From: UM-FILTER-38-24 sp041663205
GTDB lineage: Bacteria; Patescibacteriota; Gracilibacteria; UBA1369; LOWO2-01-FULL-3
Length of the DNA: 64,000 nt
Direction of reading: 5' to 3'
Assembly (NCBI GenBank): GCA_041663205.1
Contig: JBAZQZ010000004.1
Coordinates: 1 to 64,000 of the forward strand
The first letter of the stretch is position 1. Each line of letters starts with the position of its first letter. A model generated the notes under the pieces. The model was not told where the DNA came from. It made no database searches and worked only from the letters and a program-made list of their open reading frames with translations. The position numbers and the translations under genes were made by a program. Positions 40,580-49,413 of this stretch are shown piece after piece.

Positions 40580-41163
40580 GGTTGCAGGATTGCTTCTGTT
40601 TCTCCGTTGATTGAGATTATCACGTTTTTGACCGTCGGGAATTGTTTTAATGTTTGCTTGATTTGGGCGATTATTGCGGAAGTTTTGCAAGAGCCCCCGA
40701 CTTGATATTGCAATTGGTCATTGAAATCAATTTTGGCCGTTGAATTTTCAATGGTTAATTTTTGGACTTTTACTCCGGAATTAATATTGGAAACATATCC
40801 TTTTGCTTTTTCTGCGGCAGTTGGGCCTTTAAGCAATTCGTTGATTGTCGCAAGGGCAACAGCTTTTGTGTAAAGGATTTCTCTTTCCACCGCGAGAACA
40901 TTACTGCATTCAAATTCCCAATTCGGATCAGTTTCCGGATTATTAAAGTAGACTTTTACGGTTAAGTTTGCAGGGGTTTCTGTCGCAGGTTCTGTTGCAG
41001 GTTCTGCCGCGGGTTCGATTACTGCCGCTTCGGCGGGTTTTGGTTCCTGTTGATTGGGTACTTGATCAGGGATAACTGGGGTGGTTGGCTGAGAGAAATT
41101 ACACCCAAAAAAGATAGATGCGACGACAAAAAGAGCTCCTGTGATTTTGAAATATTTTTTCAT
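40576..41163 (-). CDS. GerMN-domain lipoprotein
   Basis: 195 residues. Signal peptide with lipobox FFGC (Cys at about 20), a Pro/Glu/Ala-rich linker with repeats of EPATEPA, then a GerMN domain (VKVYFNNPETDP, AVALATINELLKGPTAAEKAKGYVSNINSG, STAKIDFNDQL, and a final QTLKQFPTVKNVIISINGE). GerMN domains occur in envelope proteins tied to peptidoglycan or spore functions; here it would be on the outer side of the membrane. Overlaps the convergent PH-like gene by 4 bp. Confidence 0.88.
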   Translation of the reverse strand: MKKYFKITGALFVVASIFFGCNFSQPTTPVIPDQVPNQQEPKPAEAAVIEPAAEPATEPATETPANLTVKVYFNNPETDPNWEFECSNVLAVEREILYTKAVALATINELLKGPTAAEKAKGYVSNINSGVKVQKLTIENSTAKIDFNDQLQYQVGGSCKTSAIIAQIKQTLKQFPTVKNVIISINGETEAILQP

Positions 41164-41289
41164 AAGTCAAGTGTAGCAGTTTATGGCTTATTCTCCTAAT
41201 CTCGTTTGCTTCCGGGGTTTTTGGTTTGCTCGCTATTTATTCGGATAGAGAGTACACTTTTTTGTTGGGATCAATTAACAATTTTTATC

Positions 41290-42462
41290 ATGAAGAAATT
41301 TTTGGCTTTCGGTGTTTTGATTTTTGCGCTTTTGTCGCAGAGCGTGTTTGCGAGTTTTAGCGATGTAAAAAGTAGTTTTCATCAATTTACGGCCATAAAC
41401 TGGCTGGAGAAGAACGGGGTTGTTCAAGGATATTCTGACGGAACTTTTATGCCCGAAAAACCTGTGAACAGGGCTGAATTTTTAAAAATGCTTTATGAGA
41501 CCATGGACGTGGAAGTCTTTGATTCCAGCGAAAAATTGCCATTCGGGGACGTGCCGGAGGATGAGTGGTATACAAAATATGTGAAACAGGCTTATAAAGA
41601 TGGGATAATAGACGGCTATCCCGACGGAACTTTTAAGCCGAATAGCGATATAAATCTTGCCGAAGCCTTGAAAATAGTTCTTTCCGCTTTTCTTGATTTA
41701 GAGAAAGCCGGGGAAAGCGTGGTTGACATACAACAATGCGGACCTGAGACTTGGGGTACGGATTCTTTGTATACTCCTGCGGGACAAGCCGCCCAGATTG
41801 ATCCGAAGGCTTGGTATTGGGAATATCTTGAACCGGCGAGTTCTCTTTGTTTGTTGAGCGTGGGGTATAATGCAAACGGCATGGGCGGATTATGGATGGA
41901 CGGATATGTGGATAGGGGCGATATGGCTGAATTGCTTTATCGCACGAAGACGGTGCGTGATAACATTGTCTATCATGCAACGCAGTATAGCGGGTATAAA
42001 AAATACGATGAAAATATGAAGCCCGTTGATCTTTTTACTTTCAATGAATTTGAAGTCGGAGATTTGAAGGTCGGAATGAAAATCGGGGAGATGACGGTGA
42101 AGAGTTTTGGGCCGTTTGATGTGGATTTTAGCGCTATTGCTTCTAACAATTTGAAGGTGGTTTTTGAGGGGGAGATGACCGTGGCCGGGAAATATATTGA
42201 TACCGCCGACACTCCCGGGGCGTTTGGGCCTACAATCTGTTTTTATCCCGACTTTGAGTCTGCGGCCGGTATGCCGCATGTGAAAAACGACGAAGTGCCC
42301 GGTCAGTGGTTTTGTTTTAGCAATGAGGGATTTGTTCAATCAAAATTTGGCGTGGGAAAAACTTTGGATGAAATTACCGTTGGAATCAAAAATTACACAT
42401 ATGTCAGATATCCTTCCGAGGCTTCTTCAAGCGCTGAGTTGGCGATGGTGATGGCGGACTAA
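41290..42462 (+). CDS. SLH-domain surface protein
   Basis: 390 residues from MKKFLAFGVLIFALLSQSVFASFSDVK (signal peptide, cut after VFA). Two SLH repeats follow: FSDVKSSFHQFTAINWLEKNGVVQGYSDGTF.. (about 22-70) and FGDVPEDEWYTKYVKQAYKDGIIDGYPDGTF.. (about 82-130), each with the GYxDGTFxP motif. SLH domains bind pyruvylated wall glycans. A longer third region contains Cys and Trp; the C-terminal 150 residues (VGDLKVGMKIGEMTVKSF...) form an unrecognised globular domain. Anchors to the cell surface. Confidence 0.92.
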   Translation: MKKFLAFGVLIFALLSQSVFASFSDVKSSFHQFTAINWLEKNGVVQGYSDGTFMPEKPVNRAEFLKMLYETMDVEVFDSSEKLPFGDVPEDEWYTKYVKQAYKDGIIDGYPDGTFKPNSDINLAEALKIVLSAFLDLEKAGESVVDIQQCGPETWGTDSLYTPAGQAAQIDPKAWYWEYLEPASSLCLLSVGYNANGMGGLWMDGYVDRGDMAELLYRTKTVRDNIVYHATQYSGYKKYDENMKPVDLFTFNEFEVGDLKVGMKIGEMTVKSFGPFDVDFSAIASNNLKVVFEGEMTVAGKYIDTADTPGAFGPTICFYPDFESAAGMPHVKNDEVPGQWFCFSNEGFVQSKFGVGKTLDEITVGIKNYTYVRYPSEASSSAELAMVMAD

Positions 42463-42468
42463 ATGTCT

Positions 42469-43677
42469 TTATTTTACCAATGAAACTATGGCGTAACATT
42501 GGATCGCTTGGCCTTTGCCGAAGGCCGTGAGGTTTTCGCCGGAGGTGGCGGTGATGCCGATTTTGGCTGGGGGAAGGCTTAGGAGGTCGCTTAGAGATTT
42601 TTTGATTTCGTGAGAAATCGGGTCGATTTTCGGGTGAGCGCATTCGAGCATCAGCCCGACGTTGTTTAGTTTGTAGCCTTGTTTGTGCGCTTTTTTGAGT
42701 ATTATTTCCATGTATTTTTTACTGTTTTTTATTCCTTTTTGCGCTTTTTCGTCCGCATAAAAACCGAGGGATTTTTCGCCAAGGGCCTGGGAAATGGCGT
42801 TGAAAAGCGCGTGGAGGATTACGTCGCCGTCGGAATTTGCTTTGAGTTTTGGTTCTTCCGGGATTTTTATGCCGCCAAGGATGAGGCAATGAAGTGTTTT
42901 TTGAGATGTGGATTTGTGGCTTGTTGCCGGCTCGAATTCGTGGCTGTCTTGGCCGATCCCGACGATAAAATCATCGGGCTTTTCGCCTAAAATCGATTTT
43001 AATTTCATGTAATCGGCGTGATTCGTAATTTTAAAATTGTGCTCGTGTGCATGGACATATGCCGTTTTTTGGCCTATCGCCTCGAACATCATGGCCTCGT
43101 CGGTTACGTTTAGTTTTTTCTTTTGCGCGTTTATAATCGCTTTTCTTAAAATTTCATAAGTCGCGGCTTGCGGTGTTTGCGCCGCGAAAAATTTGTTTCT
43201 GTCATGCGTTTTTATTACGTGAGTCGCGTTTATTTCTTTTATTGTCGATGTCACTTTATGGCCTGTGATAGCCGCGCCCGAGGTCTTCACTTTTTTTATC
43301 GTTTCGGAAATTTCTTTAAAAGACGGTAGCGGGTTCGCGCCGTTTTGGATGAGAATTATGTCGGATTTTTTGGCTTTTTTTGAAAGTTCCTCGAAGCCTT
43401 TTATCATTGAATTTTGCCTTGTGTCTGCACCTAAAATCACTTTTTTGATTTTCGAAAATCCGTAAAGTTTTATCGTTTTTTTGATGGCGGAAATATTTTT
43501 TTTATTTGCGACCACCAAAATTTCGTGGATGTCGGGGTGATCGTTCAGACTTACAAACGTATAATAAATTATCGGCTTGCCGTTCACGTGCAAGAGTAAT
43601 TTGTCAGATATTTTTTCGTTTTTTGCGTCGTCAAATCTTTGTGATTTCCCCGCCGATAAAACAATTGCGTAATTCAT
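42469..43677 (-). CDS. ispDF: Bifunctional IspD/IspF
   Basis: 402 residues. IspD part 1-230 (YAIVLSAGKSQRF, the DPPxRPL equivalent near 100, VKTSGAAITGHKVTSTIKE, TPQAATYEIL). IspF part 235-402 (VGIGQDSHEF metal site, LILGGIKIPEEP, NSDGDVILHAL, GLMLECAHPKIDPI, ITATSGENLTAFGKGQAIQC). It forms CDP-ME and later the cyclodiphosphate, so it acts before and after IspE. The GQDSH variant replaces the usual GYDxH. Upstream and downstream genes are on the opposite strand. Confidence 0.95.
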   Translation of the reverse strand: MNYAIVLSAGKSQRFDDAKNEKISDKLLLHVNGKPIIYYTFVSLNDHPDIHEILVVANKKNISAIKKTIKLYGFSKIKKVILGADTRQNSMIKGFEELSKKAKKSDIILIQNGANPLPSFKEISETIKKVKTSGAAITGHKVTSTIKEINATHVIKTHDRNKFFAAQTPQAATYEILRKAIINAQKKKLNVTDEAMMFEAIGQKTAYVHAHEHNFKITNHADYMKLKSILGEKPDDFIVGIGQDSHEFEPATSHKSTSQKTLHCLILGGIKIPEEPKLKANSDGDVILHALFNAISQALGEKSLGFYADEKAQKGIKNSKKYMEIILKKAHKQGYKLNNVGLMLECAHPKIDPISHEIKKSLSDLLSLPPAKIGITATSGENLTAFGKGQAIQCYAIVSLVK

Positions 43678-43789
43678 ACGAGGGCGATTTTGGCATGGAT
43701 TTGGCTTATTGACAATGTTTTTTCTTCTCTTGCTGGACTTTACGGCATCTTTGTGAGAGAATTGTTTCTTATTTTTAATCCATATTTAA

Positions 43790-44275
43790 ATGGTTGACGG
43801 TCCGGAAAAAACACCTTTGCAAAGACTTGTGGAAGCCCGTGGACTTGGTACGGAGGGGAATCACGCTTATTGCGCAATTGTGGACGACGACGAGCAAATG
43901 AGGAGACTTATGGTTCGCGTTGCGGGAAGAGAGCTTAGTTTGACGTGTTTAGAGGGAGTGAACGGGGAAGAGGGAGCTGAGATCATAAGAAATAATCGCG
44001 AAAGGATTGTTTTGGTGCTTTCCGATGTGCAAATGCCAAAAGCTTCAGGACCGGATATGCTTGAGGGATTGGAAGAGGGGTCTTTGGACAAAACCGCTGT
44101 CGTCGTGGCTTCCGGAGGAATGACGATCGGCCAGAAGGCTCAACTTTCTTTATTGCAGAATATAGGAGTTGTACATGAGTTTGTTGAAAAACCTTTTGAC
44201 GGTCCCACTTTGATTGCCGCTATACAGGGCGCGTGCCAAAAAGTTTTGGACAGGATGGGATCAGGGGCTAAATAA
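43790..44275 (+). CDS. Single-domain response regulator (REC)
   Basis: 161 residues. After a 25-residue start, a receiver domain: acidic IVDDDEQM, phosphorylation Asp in LVLSDVQMP, Ser/Thr switch in VVVASGGM, and Lys in FVEKPFD. No output domain, so it acts by protein contact like CheY/Spo0F types. Its kinase is unknown; the HATPase protein at 29288 is a candidate only because no other is seen in the window. Confidence 0.93.
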   Translation: MVDGPEKTPLQRLVEARGLGTEGNHAYCAIVDDDEQMRRLMVRVAGRELSLTCLEGVNGEEGAEIIRNNRERIVLVLSDVQMPKASGPDMLEGLEEGSLDKTAVVVASGGMTIGQKAQLSLLQNIGVVHEFVEKPFDGPTLIAAIQGACQKVLDRMGSGAK

Positions 44276-44278
44276 GTT

Positions 44279-45277
44279 TCAGTGGAGACGGAGAAAAATC
44301 TGAGGAAATGTGATTTTGTTCTGCAAGAAATCTTGAATTGTTTTTTCTTCGAGGGAGAGAAACGGCTTCATTTTGCCATTTTTGAAATGGGAGAGGACGA
44401 TCGAAATGCCTTTTAGGGGAAGAGTTTTTGTGGTTTTTATTATGTTTGATTCGTATAGACTTTTGGGTATTTTTTTAATTGTGCGTTTTGCAGTTTTGTT
44501 TATGGCTTCGAGTAGCGCATTTTCGATGTGCTCGCGCATATCGGGTTTTGAAACGTAGGCGTAGGAGGTGAGATCTGTGAACTCAACGATGGCGTGAATC
44601 AGGCAATCCGGGTTTATAAAGGCGTGAATTTTCGAGAGGGGAAGTGAGAATAAATAAAACGCTTCGACGATTTCGAGCCCTTTGTTTATCAATGTCGCGG
44701 ATTCCACGGAGATTTTTGCGCCCATGTTCCATTTGGGATGAGCAAGCGCTTTTTCGGGGGTTATGTTTTCCAATTCTTTTGCGGTTTTGCCCCAAAACGG
44801 ACCGCCGGAACATGAAAGAAAAATATTTTTTATTTTTTTGTTCGGGAATTTTTTTAGAATTTCATGGACTGAATTGTGTTCAGAATCGAGCGGAATTAGC
44901 GTCGCGTTTTTTGCGAGTTTCATGACTTTGTCTCCGTCCGCGACAAGCGATTCTTTGTTGCCAAGCAGAAGCGTTTTTTTGGCCTTTAGCGAGGCGATTG
45001 CGGGGAAAATGCCCGAGACTCCGGAAAGCACATTTACAACGATGTCAGCGTCTTTTAACGTGGCCAGACGGAGAAGTTCTTTTTGAGATTTTTGTTTTGA
45101 TGCGATAAAAATATTTTCTTGCGGTACCGCGAATTTTTTCGCCTGAGATTTTATAAGGTTTTCGTTTTTGTCGCAGGCGAGAGCAATTATTTTAAATTTT
45201 TCTTGAAATTTTTCTAAAACTTCAAGGGTTTGTGTGCCTAGAGAGCCTGTTGAGCCTAAGATTACTATTTTTTTCAT
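44279..45277 (-). CDS. dxr: 1-deoxy-D-xylulose 5-phosphate reductoisomerase Dxr, shortened C-terminus
   Basis: 332 residues from MKKIVILGSTGSLGTQTLEVL (NADPH site). Catalytic part seen: LIPLDSEHNSVHEILKKF, SCSGGPFWGKT, KWNMGAKISVESATLINKGLEIVEA, and FINPDCLIHAIVEFTDLTSYAYVSKPDMREHI. The C-terminal domain is about 60 residues shorter than in E. coli, and the usual NAANEVAV motif region reads LSLEEKTIQDFLQNKITFPQI. First committed step of the MEP pathway. Most likely functional, with a reduced C-terminal cap. Convergent with the response regulator gene. Confidence 0.94.
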   Translation of the reverse strand: MKKIVILGSTGSLGTQTLEVLEKFQEKFKIIALACDKNENLIKSQAKKFAVPQENIFIASKQKSQKELLRLATLKDADIVVNVLSGVSGIFPAIASLKAKKTLLLGNKESLVADGDKVMKLAKNATLIPLDSEHNSVHEILKKFPNKKIKNIFLSCSGGPFWGKTAKELENITPEKALAHPKWNMGAKISVESATLINKGLEIVEAFYLFSLPLSKIHAFINPDCLIHAIVEFTDLTSYAYVSKPDMREHIENALLEAINKTAKRTIKKIPKSLYESNIIKTTKTLPLKGISIVLSHFKNGKMKPFLSLEEKTIQDFLQNKITFPQIFLRLH

Positions 45278-45325
45278 GTTACGAGTATATGCCTGTCGTC
45301 GAAGAGACAACAACACTTTTAATTA

Positions 45326-46063
45326 TCATTTTTTGCCCCATAGATTATCAAATATGACTTTTTGGGTTGCGGCGAGTGAATCATTGAAAATTTCCGTTCC
45401 CGTAAGATCTTCTTCCCCGTATGAAATCATGTAGAGGATGCCGTTTTTTATAATTGTGTCGGACTTAAAAAGCATTCCTTTCGGAAGAATTTTTATTTCA
45501 TGCAGGCGCGAACTGAATAATTTTTTATATTCAAAAGCTTCTTCGCAGTGAACAAGTAATTCTTTAGCGTGCCACTTTTTTTCTTTGATTATTTCTCCGA
45601 TCTTGAAGTGATATTCCGGCATCATTTTTTTGACCAATTTCGGATTGAATAATGCGCAGAAATCACCGTTTTTCAATATTTCTTCGTACATTTTCATTAC
45701 CTCAGCTTTCCCCTGATAGAATTTTACGAGCGGCGTGGAGGATAATTTGTTTTCCAACGCTAAAAGTTTTGGTTTTGCCTCGGAAAGTATTTGAGAAAGC
45801 TGATGCAAGTTTTTTTCTTTGAGTTTTATCAAATCTTCCAATTCGTCAACGGCGATACATTTCACGTATTTAATCCCATGGCGTGGAAATTCTTCTATAA
45901 GCCCAAGTTTTTTTAATCTTTCCAAAACCACATATGCGGAAGGTCGTGGAATTCCGGAATGTTTTGCTATCACACTGATTGGCTGAGCGCCCAACTCCAA
46001 CAGTTTCAAAAAAATTTCTGATTCCTTGTCGTCCGCCCCAAAAGCTTTTAACAGTTTTTTCAT
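45326..46063 (-). CDS. TrmB-family transcriptional regulator
   Basis: 245 residues. Residues 1-75 are a winged helix (FLKLLELGAQPISVIAKHSGIPRPSAYVVLERLKKLGLIEEF), the TrmB-type start, followed by a coiled helix and a C-terminal sensor-like half (FYQGKAEVMKMYEEILKNGD..) similar to TrmB/DUF1957-like phosphodiesterase-type sensing domains. TrmB proteins are usual in archaea and also occur in CPR genomes. Regulates unknown genes. The next gene upstream is divergent. Confidence 0.87.
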   Translation of the reverse strand: MKKLLKAFGADDKESEIFLKLLELGAQPISVIAKHSGIPRPSAYVVLERLKKLGLIEEFPRHGIKYVKCIAVDELEDLIKLKEKNLHQLSQILSEAKPKLLALENKLSSTPLVKFYQGKAEVMKMYEEILKNGDFCALFNPKLVKKMMPEYHFKIGEIIKEKKWHAKELLVHCEEAFEYKKLFSSRLHEIKILPKGMLFKSDTIIKNGILYMISYGEEDLTGTEIFNDSLAATQKVIFDNLWGKK

Positions 46064-46149
46064 TATGTGTTGTCATAGATTTACAACAGTTTGATTTTAT
46101 CTTATTCGTGAGCCAAAATCAAGGTTTATTTAGTGGCTGTTGTGCTTTG

Positions 46150-46178
46150 TTGACAATCATCGAAAAATGACTGATAAT
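46150..46178 (+). promoter_or_regulatory. Promoter of the gene at 46207
   Basis: TTGACA (46150-46155), 17 bp, GATAAT (46173-46178); transcription start predicted near 46185, about 22 nt before the ATG. Confidence 0.65.
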
Positions 46179-46206
46179 GTTTTCTTATTTTTAACCATAA
46201 AAAAAT

Positions 46207-46926
46207 ATGGACACTAATGCTGTTCCCACTGAAGATCTTCAGCTTACGATCGGGGGAAATCTTGTAAGGGTTAGGGAAATAGGGGAGGCTCTTGCCGGAC
46301 TTTCACCGGATGAATTTTTACGGGCATTGCGTAGAATAATTGAAAAAGGTGGAGGCGATGGACTGAAACTATTGGTAGACGGTCTTGAAATTCAGATGAC
46401 CCCTTCCGCCTTTTCAGATCCTGAAAAAGCTGAAAAATTAGAGGCAACCGCTCAAGAATATCCGTTTTCCAGATGGTTAAAGGAAATGGAAGTTCTCCCG
46501 TCTCGGGCTACCAGAGAATCACTTTGTAGTTGGTGGGATGCTTTTATGCTTATGGCCGGGGAAAACGGACACAGGCCCGGAAATATTGATCAAATATCAG
46601 GAGGAACAAATCTTTGGAAAGCTACCGGGCCTTTGGCAGAAAAGATGCTTGCTGACACTGTAAAATATCGCTTTTTGCCTGCTCTTTTGGCCAATCATCC
46701 TCAGGAAGTCGCGCGTGTTTTGGGAGAATTAAAAGATCCCGAAGCTTTTTTGGAATTATTGACCGGGGAATGCATGGAAGACATGCGAAAAAGTCCGAAA
46801 TTTTTAGGTGCATTCAGTACGGTTCGTAAAAAAGAAAATGCCGGCGAGGGAACGGACAAAATTTCACGTGAAGTAAGGGATGCTATTTTCTCTGTTATGT
46901 TGATTCTCCAGCGTACGGGGAGATAA
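46207..46926 (+). CDS. Unplaced soluble protein
   Basis: 239 residues, helical, no signal peptide or membrane segment. Contains FLRALRRIIEKGGGDGLKLLVDGLEIQMTPSAF and a Trp-rich middle (FSRWLKEMEV, LCSWWDAFMLMAG). No family recognised. A strong promoter precedes it and the next gene has its own promoter. Function unknown. Confidence 0.65.
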   Translation: MDTNAVPTEDLQLTIGGNLVRVREIGEALAGLSPDEFLRALRRIIEKGGGDGLKLLVDGLEIQMTPSAFSDPEKAEKLEATAQEYPFSRWLKEMEVLPSRATRESLCSWWDAFMLMAGENGHRPGNIDQISGGTNLWKATGPLAEKMLADTVKYRFLPALLANHPQEVARVLGELKDPEAFLELLTGECMEDMRKSPKFLGAFSTVRKKENAGEGTDKISREVRDAIFSVMLILQRTGR

Positions 46927-46938
46927 GCCCAACTTCGC

Positions 46939-46967
46939 TTGACAATAGGGCAAATGGATGATAGAAT
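46939..46967 (+). promoter_or_regulatory. Promoter of the gene at 47012
   Basis: TTGACA (46939-46944), 17 bp, TAGAAT (46962-46967). The -35 context GCTTGACAATAGGGC is shared with the infC promoter at 48820. Confidence 0.7.
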
Positions 46968-47011
46968 CTCGCCTTGTTTTTGTTTTATGATAATTTTTAA
47001 AATTAATATAT

Positions 47012-48751
47012 ATGGCTCCTGATGCGAAAAAGAGGGGAGAAAAGTTGGACCCATGGGATGATATACGCCTAGAATTGTCGGAAGGTTTGCCCCCTCTGAA
47101 AAAGGAACCAGGCTCCGGGGAAAGGTTTGTGACCAGATTGCGTGATGCTATAAGGCGGCTGTTTGGGAAGGTGGGAAAAATTACGTCTCCAGCGCCACAG
47201 GAACCGGAACTTGCTCCAGCCCCTGAATTGGCTCCGGCTCCAGCCATTGAATTGGCCCCGGCTCCGAACCCTGAATTGGCTCCGGCTCCCGTGTTGGCTC
47301 CGACCCCTGAATTTGCTCCGGCCCCCGTGTTGGAACCGAAACCGGAACTTGCTCCGGCCCCCGTGTTGGAACCGAAACCGGAACTTAGCTGGAAAGAAAG
47401 AGACCAACAACGAAAATTAATGTTCTCAAAAGGTATAGAGTATTTGGAAAGTATCCGGCTATCATTCCTTGAACTCCTTTCGTTAATTATGGTCGCCGAA
47501 GGGATTGCCCAAAAAAGTCGTCGTGGCGAGCGTAAGAATTTATGCTGGGGGGAGTGGGAAAAAATTGAACAATATGCGCAACCACTACACACTAAAGGCA
47601 AAGCAGTAGCCGATGCTTTTTTACGCTTGCGAGAAATTCCGAGGGAAGTTAATCCTGATACTGTTTTCTTTGCTTCTTTGGAGTACGTGGCAGATGTATC
47701 GGCTCGCCATACAGGAGAAAGGCTAAGGGCGTCAACGCTTGAAGACGCAAGTGTCCAGGAAGTTATGGGCTTTTTTGCGGCTATTGAAAATGAGGTCAGA
47801 CCATACGTTGAGGCACACAATATGAAAAGTATTAATGCTGATTCTCCGACCTCCACCAAAAAACGTGTAGCTCAATTTGTTCGGAGGGTTTTGGAACAGA
47901 GTGAATCTGAACATCGCGAAAATAGCGAGGCCGGCTTCTTGCCTATGCTCGAAGTCATCCGGCACGGGAATGATCCCGAGCTCTTAGCAGAATTTGCGAA
48001 GTTAAAAGAAATGCCTGATAGTGCGTTACGTGAATTTTTTGAAAGACATAGAGATTGGGTATTGGAAACCGGAGATGAAATATTGCTATACATGGCAGAG
48101 TTGAATGACAACGATCCTGACTTAACTCAAAAAATACTTGACGCTCTGTTCTCAAGAGGGAGGTTGAATACTATTAGAAGGCTTCTCGTTTTTAGCACGG
48201 AACCGATGTGTCAATATGCGGGGATGGGTATCGGATCTAGATACAAAAGTTTCTCGGAAGAAGATGCGGAAAGACCAGATCAATGTAGAGAAAAAACACG
48301 TGGAGTAACTCTCAAGTTCATCATCGCTCATTTTGAAAATTTTGCCGAGATGCCAATGGTTTTGGCTGAAATAGTTGAACACACCGTGGATGATAACATT
48401 GCGATAGATTGTGTTAAAAAAATGGAAGATCTCAAAGAGTGGTTCTCGTTAACGGAGATCAGAACCGGGGATAATTACAATGTAACAAGAAGGCATGCCG
48501 CAATGGAAGCACTGGAAAGGCATGTCGATGAAATTGACAGAACCGACATTTTAAAAGTTGTTGCCGCATTTGGGCTCACGGAGGAAACCCGACTTAGGGC
48601 AGTAAAAAGACTTGAAGAGAAAAGAGCTCGCAGCGAATTACGATTTGTTGAGAAAGGCGGGGAGGGGACACATGCCCACCTGTATGAGAACGAAACCGTA
48701 AAGGCCGCCGCAGCGGAAGCGATAGCCAAATTAGCGGAAAAAGGCCGTTAA
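47012..48751 (+). CDS. Unplaced protein with Pro/Ala repeat linker
   Basis: 579 residues. Residues 1-58 basic, residues about 60-125 a Pro/Ala/Glu linker made of PAPxLAP and LEPKPELAPAPV units (DNA repeats of 24-36 bp at about 47205-47390), residues 126-579 helical. The C-terminal 250 residues (paired helices such as DPDLTQKILDALFSRGRLNTIRRLLVF and ETVKAAAAEAIAKLAEKG) look like HEAT-type repeats. No enzyme motif. The linker suggests a scaffold with two separate modules. Function unknown. Confidence 0.7.
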   Translation: MAPDAKKRGEKLDPWDDIRLELSEGLPPLKKEPGSGERFVTRLRDAIRRLFGKVGKITSPAPQEPELAPAPELAPAPAIELAPAPNPELAPAPVLAPTPEFAPAPVLEPKPELAPAPVLEPKPELSWKERDQQRKLMFSKGIEYLESIRLSFLELLSLIMVAEGIAQKSRRGERKNLCWGEWEKIEQYAQPLHTKGKAVADAFLRLREIPREVNPDTVFFASLEYVADVSARHTGERLRASTLEDASVQEVMGFFAAIENEVRPYVEAHNMKSINADSPTSTKKRVAQFVRRVLEQSESEHRENSEAGFLPMLEVIRHGNDPELLAEFAKLKEMPDSALREFFERHRDWVLETGDEILLYMAELNDNDPDLTQKILDALFSRGRLNTIRRLLVFSTEPMCQYAGMGIGSRYKSFSEEDAERPDQCREKTRGVTLKFIIAHFENFAEMPMVLAEIVEHTVDDNIAIDCVKKMEDLKEWFSLTEIRTGDNYNVTRRHAAMEALERHVDEIDRTDILKVVAAFGLTEETRLRAVKRLEEKRARSELRFVEKGGEGTHAHLYENETVKAAAAEAIAKLAEKGR

Positions 48752-48757
48752 GAAATG

Positions 48758-48780
48758 GACCCCCGGCTCCACCAGGGGTC
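48758..48780 (+). terminator. GC-rich hairpin after the gene at 47012
   Basis: GACCCC (48758-48763) pairs with GGGGTC (48775-48780), 11-nt loop, 7 bp after the stop. It lacks a T run, so it may be a weak or factor-aided terminator or an mRNA end-protecting hairpin. Confidence 0.4.
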
Positions 48781-48819
48781 GGGAACTTTAGTACTTGTGA
48801 AATTCTTCGCAAGTCCAGC

Positions 48820-48848
48820 TTGACAATAGGGCTTAGTTCTCGTAATAT
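48820..48848 (+). promoter_or_regulatory. infC-rpmI-rplT promoter
   Basis: TTGACA (48820-48825), 17 bp, TAATAT (48843-48848), start near 48855, giving a leader of about 44 nt before the proposed ATC start of infC. Confidence 0.7.
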
Positions 48849-48898
48849 CCAAGAGCTTTTTTCTTAAGCAAAAGCATTTATTTCTTTATGATAATCAT

Positions 48899-49411
48899 AT
48901 CGCTAAAGATTTACGCATAAACAGGGCTATCCGCTCGCCGGCGGTCAGATTGATCGGCGCGGAGGGTGAGCAGCTCGGAATTGTCGCTTTGGATAAAGCG
49001 CTTGAGATGGCCAGGGGGCTTGAGATGGATCTCGCTGAAGTGGCTCCAAACGTAAATCCGCCGGTGTGTAAGATTCTCGATTACGGGAAATATCTGTATC
49101 ATCAGAAAAAAGTTGATACGAAGCACAAGAAAATGCAGAAAAAGGCTGAGATAAAAGGTATTCGCCTCGGGTTTAAGACCGGGGATCACGACATTGAAAC
49201 AAAAGCAAAGCAAGCAAGAGGGTTCCTGGAAGACGGGAACAGCGTGAAAGTCACCTTGATTTTCAGAGGAAGAGAGTCTATGTATAGAGACCTTGCGGTA
49301 GATAAAATGCGAAAGTTTTATGAGACGGTGAAGGATGTCGCCGCGATCGATATGCCGCCAAAAAGCCAAGGAAATATGTTAATAATGATTCTAACTCCTA
49401 ATAAACAGTAA
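48899..49411 (+). CDS. infC: Translation initiation factor IF-3, probable AUC start
   Basis: 170 residues if started at the ATC at 48899 (I-A-K-D-L-R-I-N-R-A-I-R...), which aligns with the family start (x-SKDxxINxxIR). No ATG or GTG in this frame lies near; the next possible start, TTG at 48950, would remove the conserved INRAIRSPAVRLIGAEG region. IF-3 discriminates against non-AUG starts and E. coli infC begins with AUU, so an AUC start would allow the same self-control. Later motifs: LAEVAPNVNPPVCKILDYGKYLY, GFKTGDHDIETKAKQARGFL and VTLIFRGRE. First gene of the infC-rpmI-rplT operon. A short ATG frame (48888-48920) overlaps the start region. Confidence 0.9.
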   Translation: MAKDLRINRAIRSPAVRLIGAEGEQLGIVALDKALEMARGLEMDLAEVAPNVNPPVCKILDYGKYLYHQKKVDTKHKKMQKKAEIKGIRLGFKTGDHDIETKAKQARGFLEDGNSVKVTLIFRGRESMYRDLAVDKMRKFYETVKDVAAIDMPPKSQGNMLIMILTPNKQ

Positions 49412-49413
49412 AT

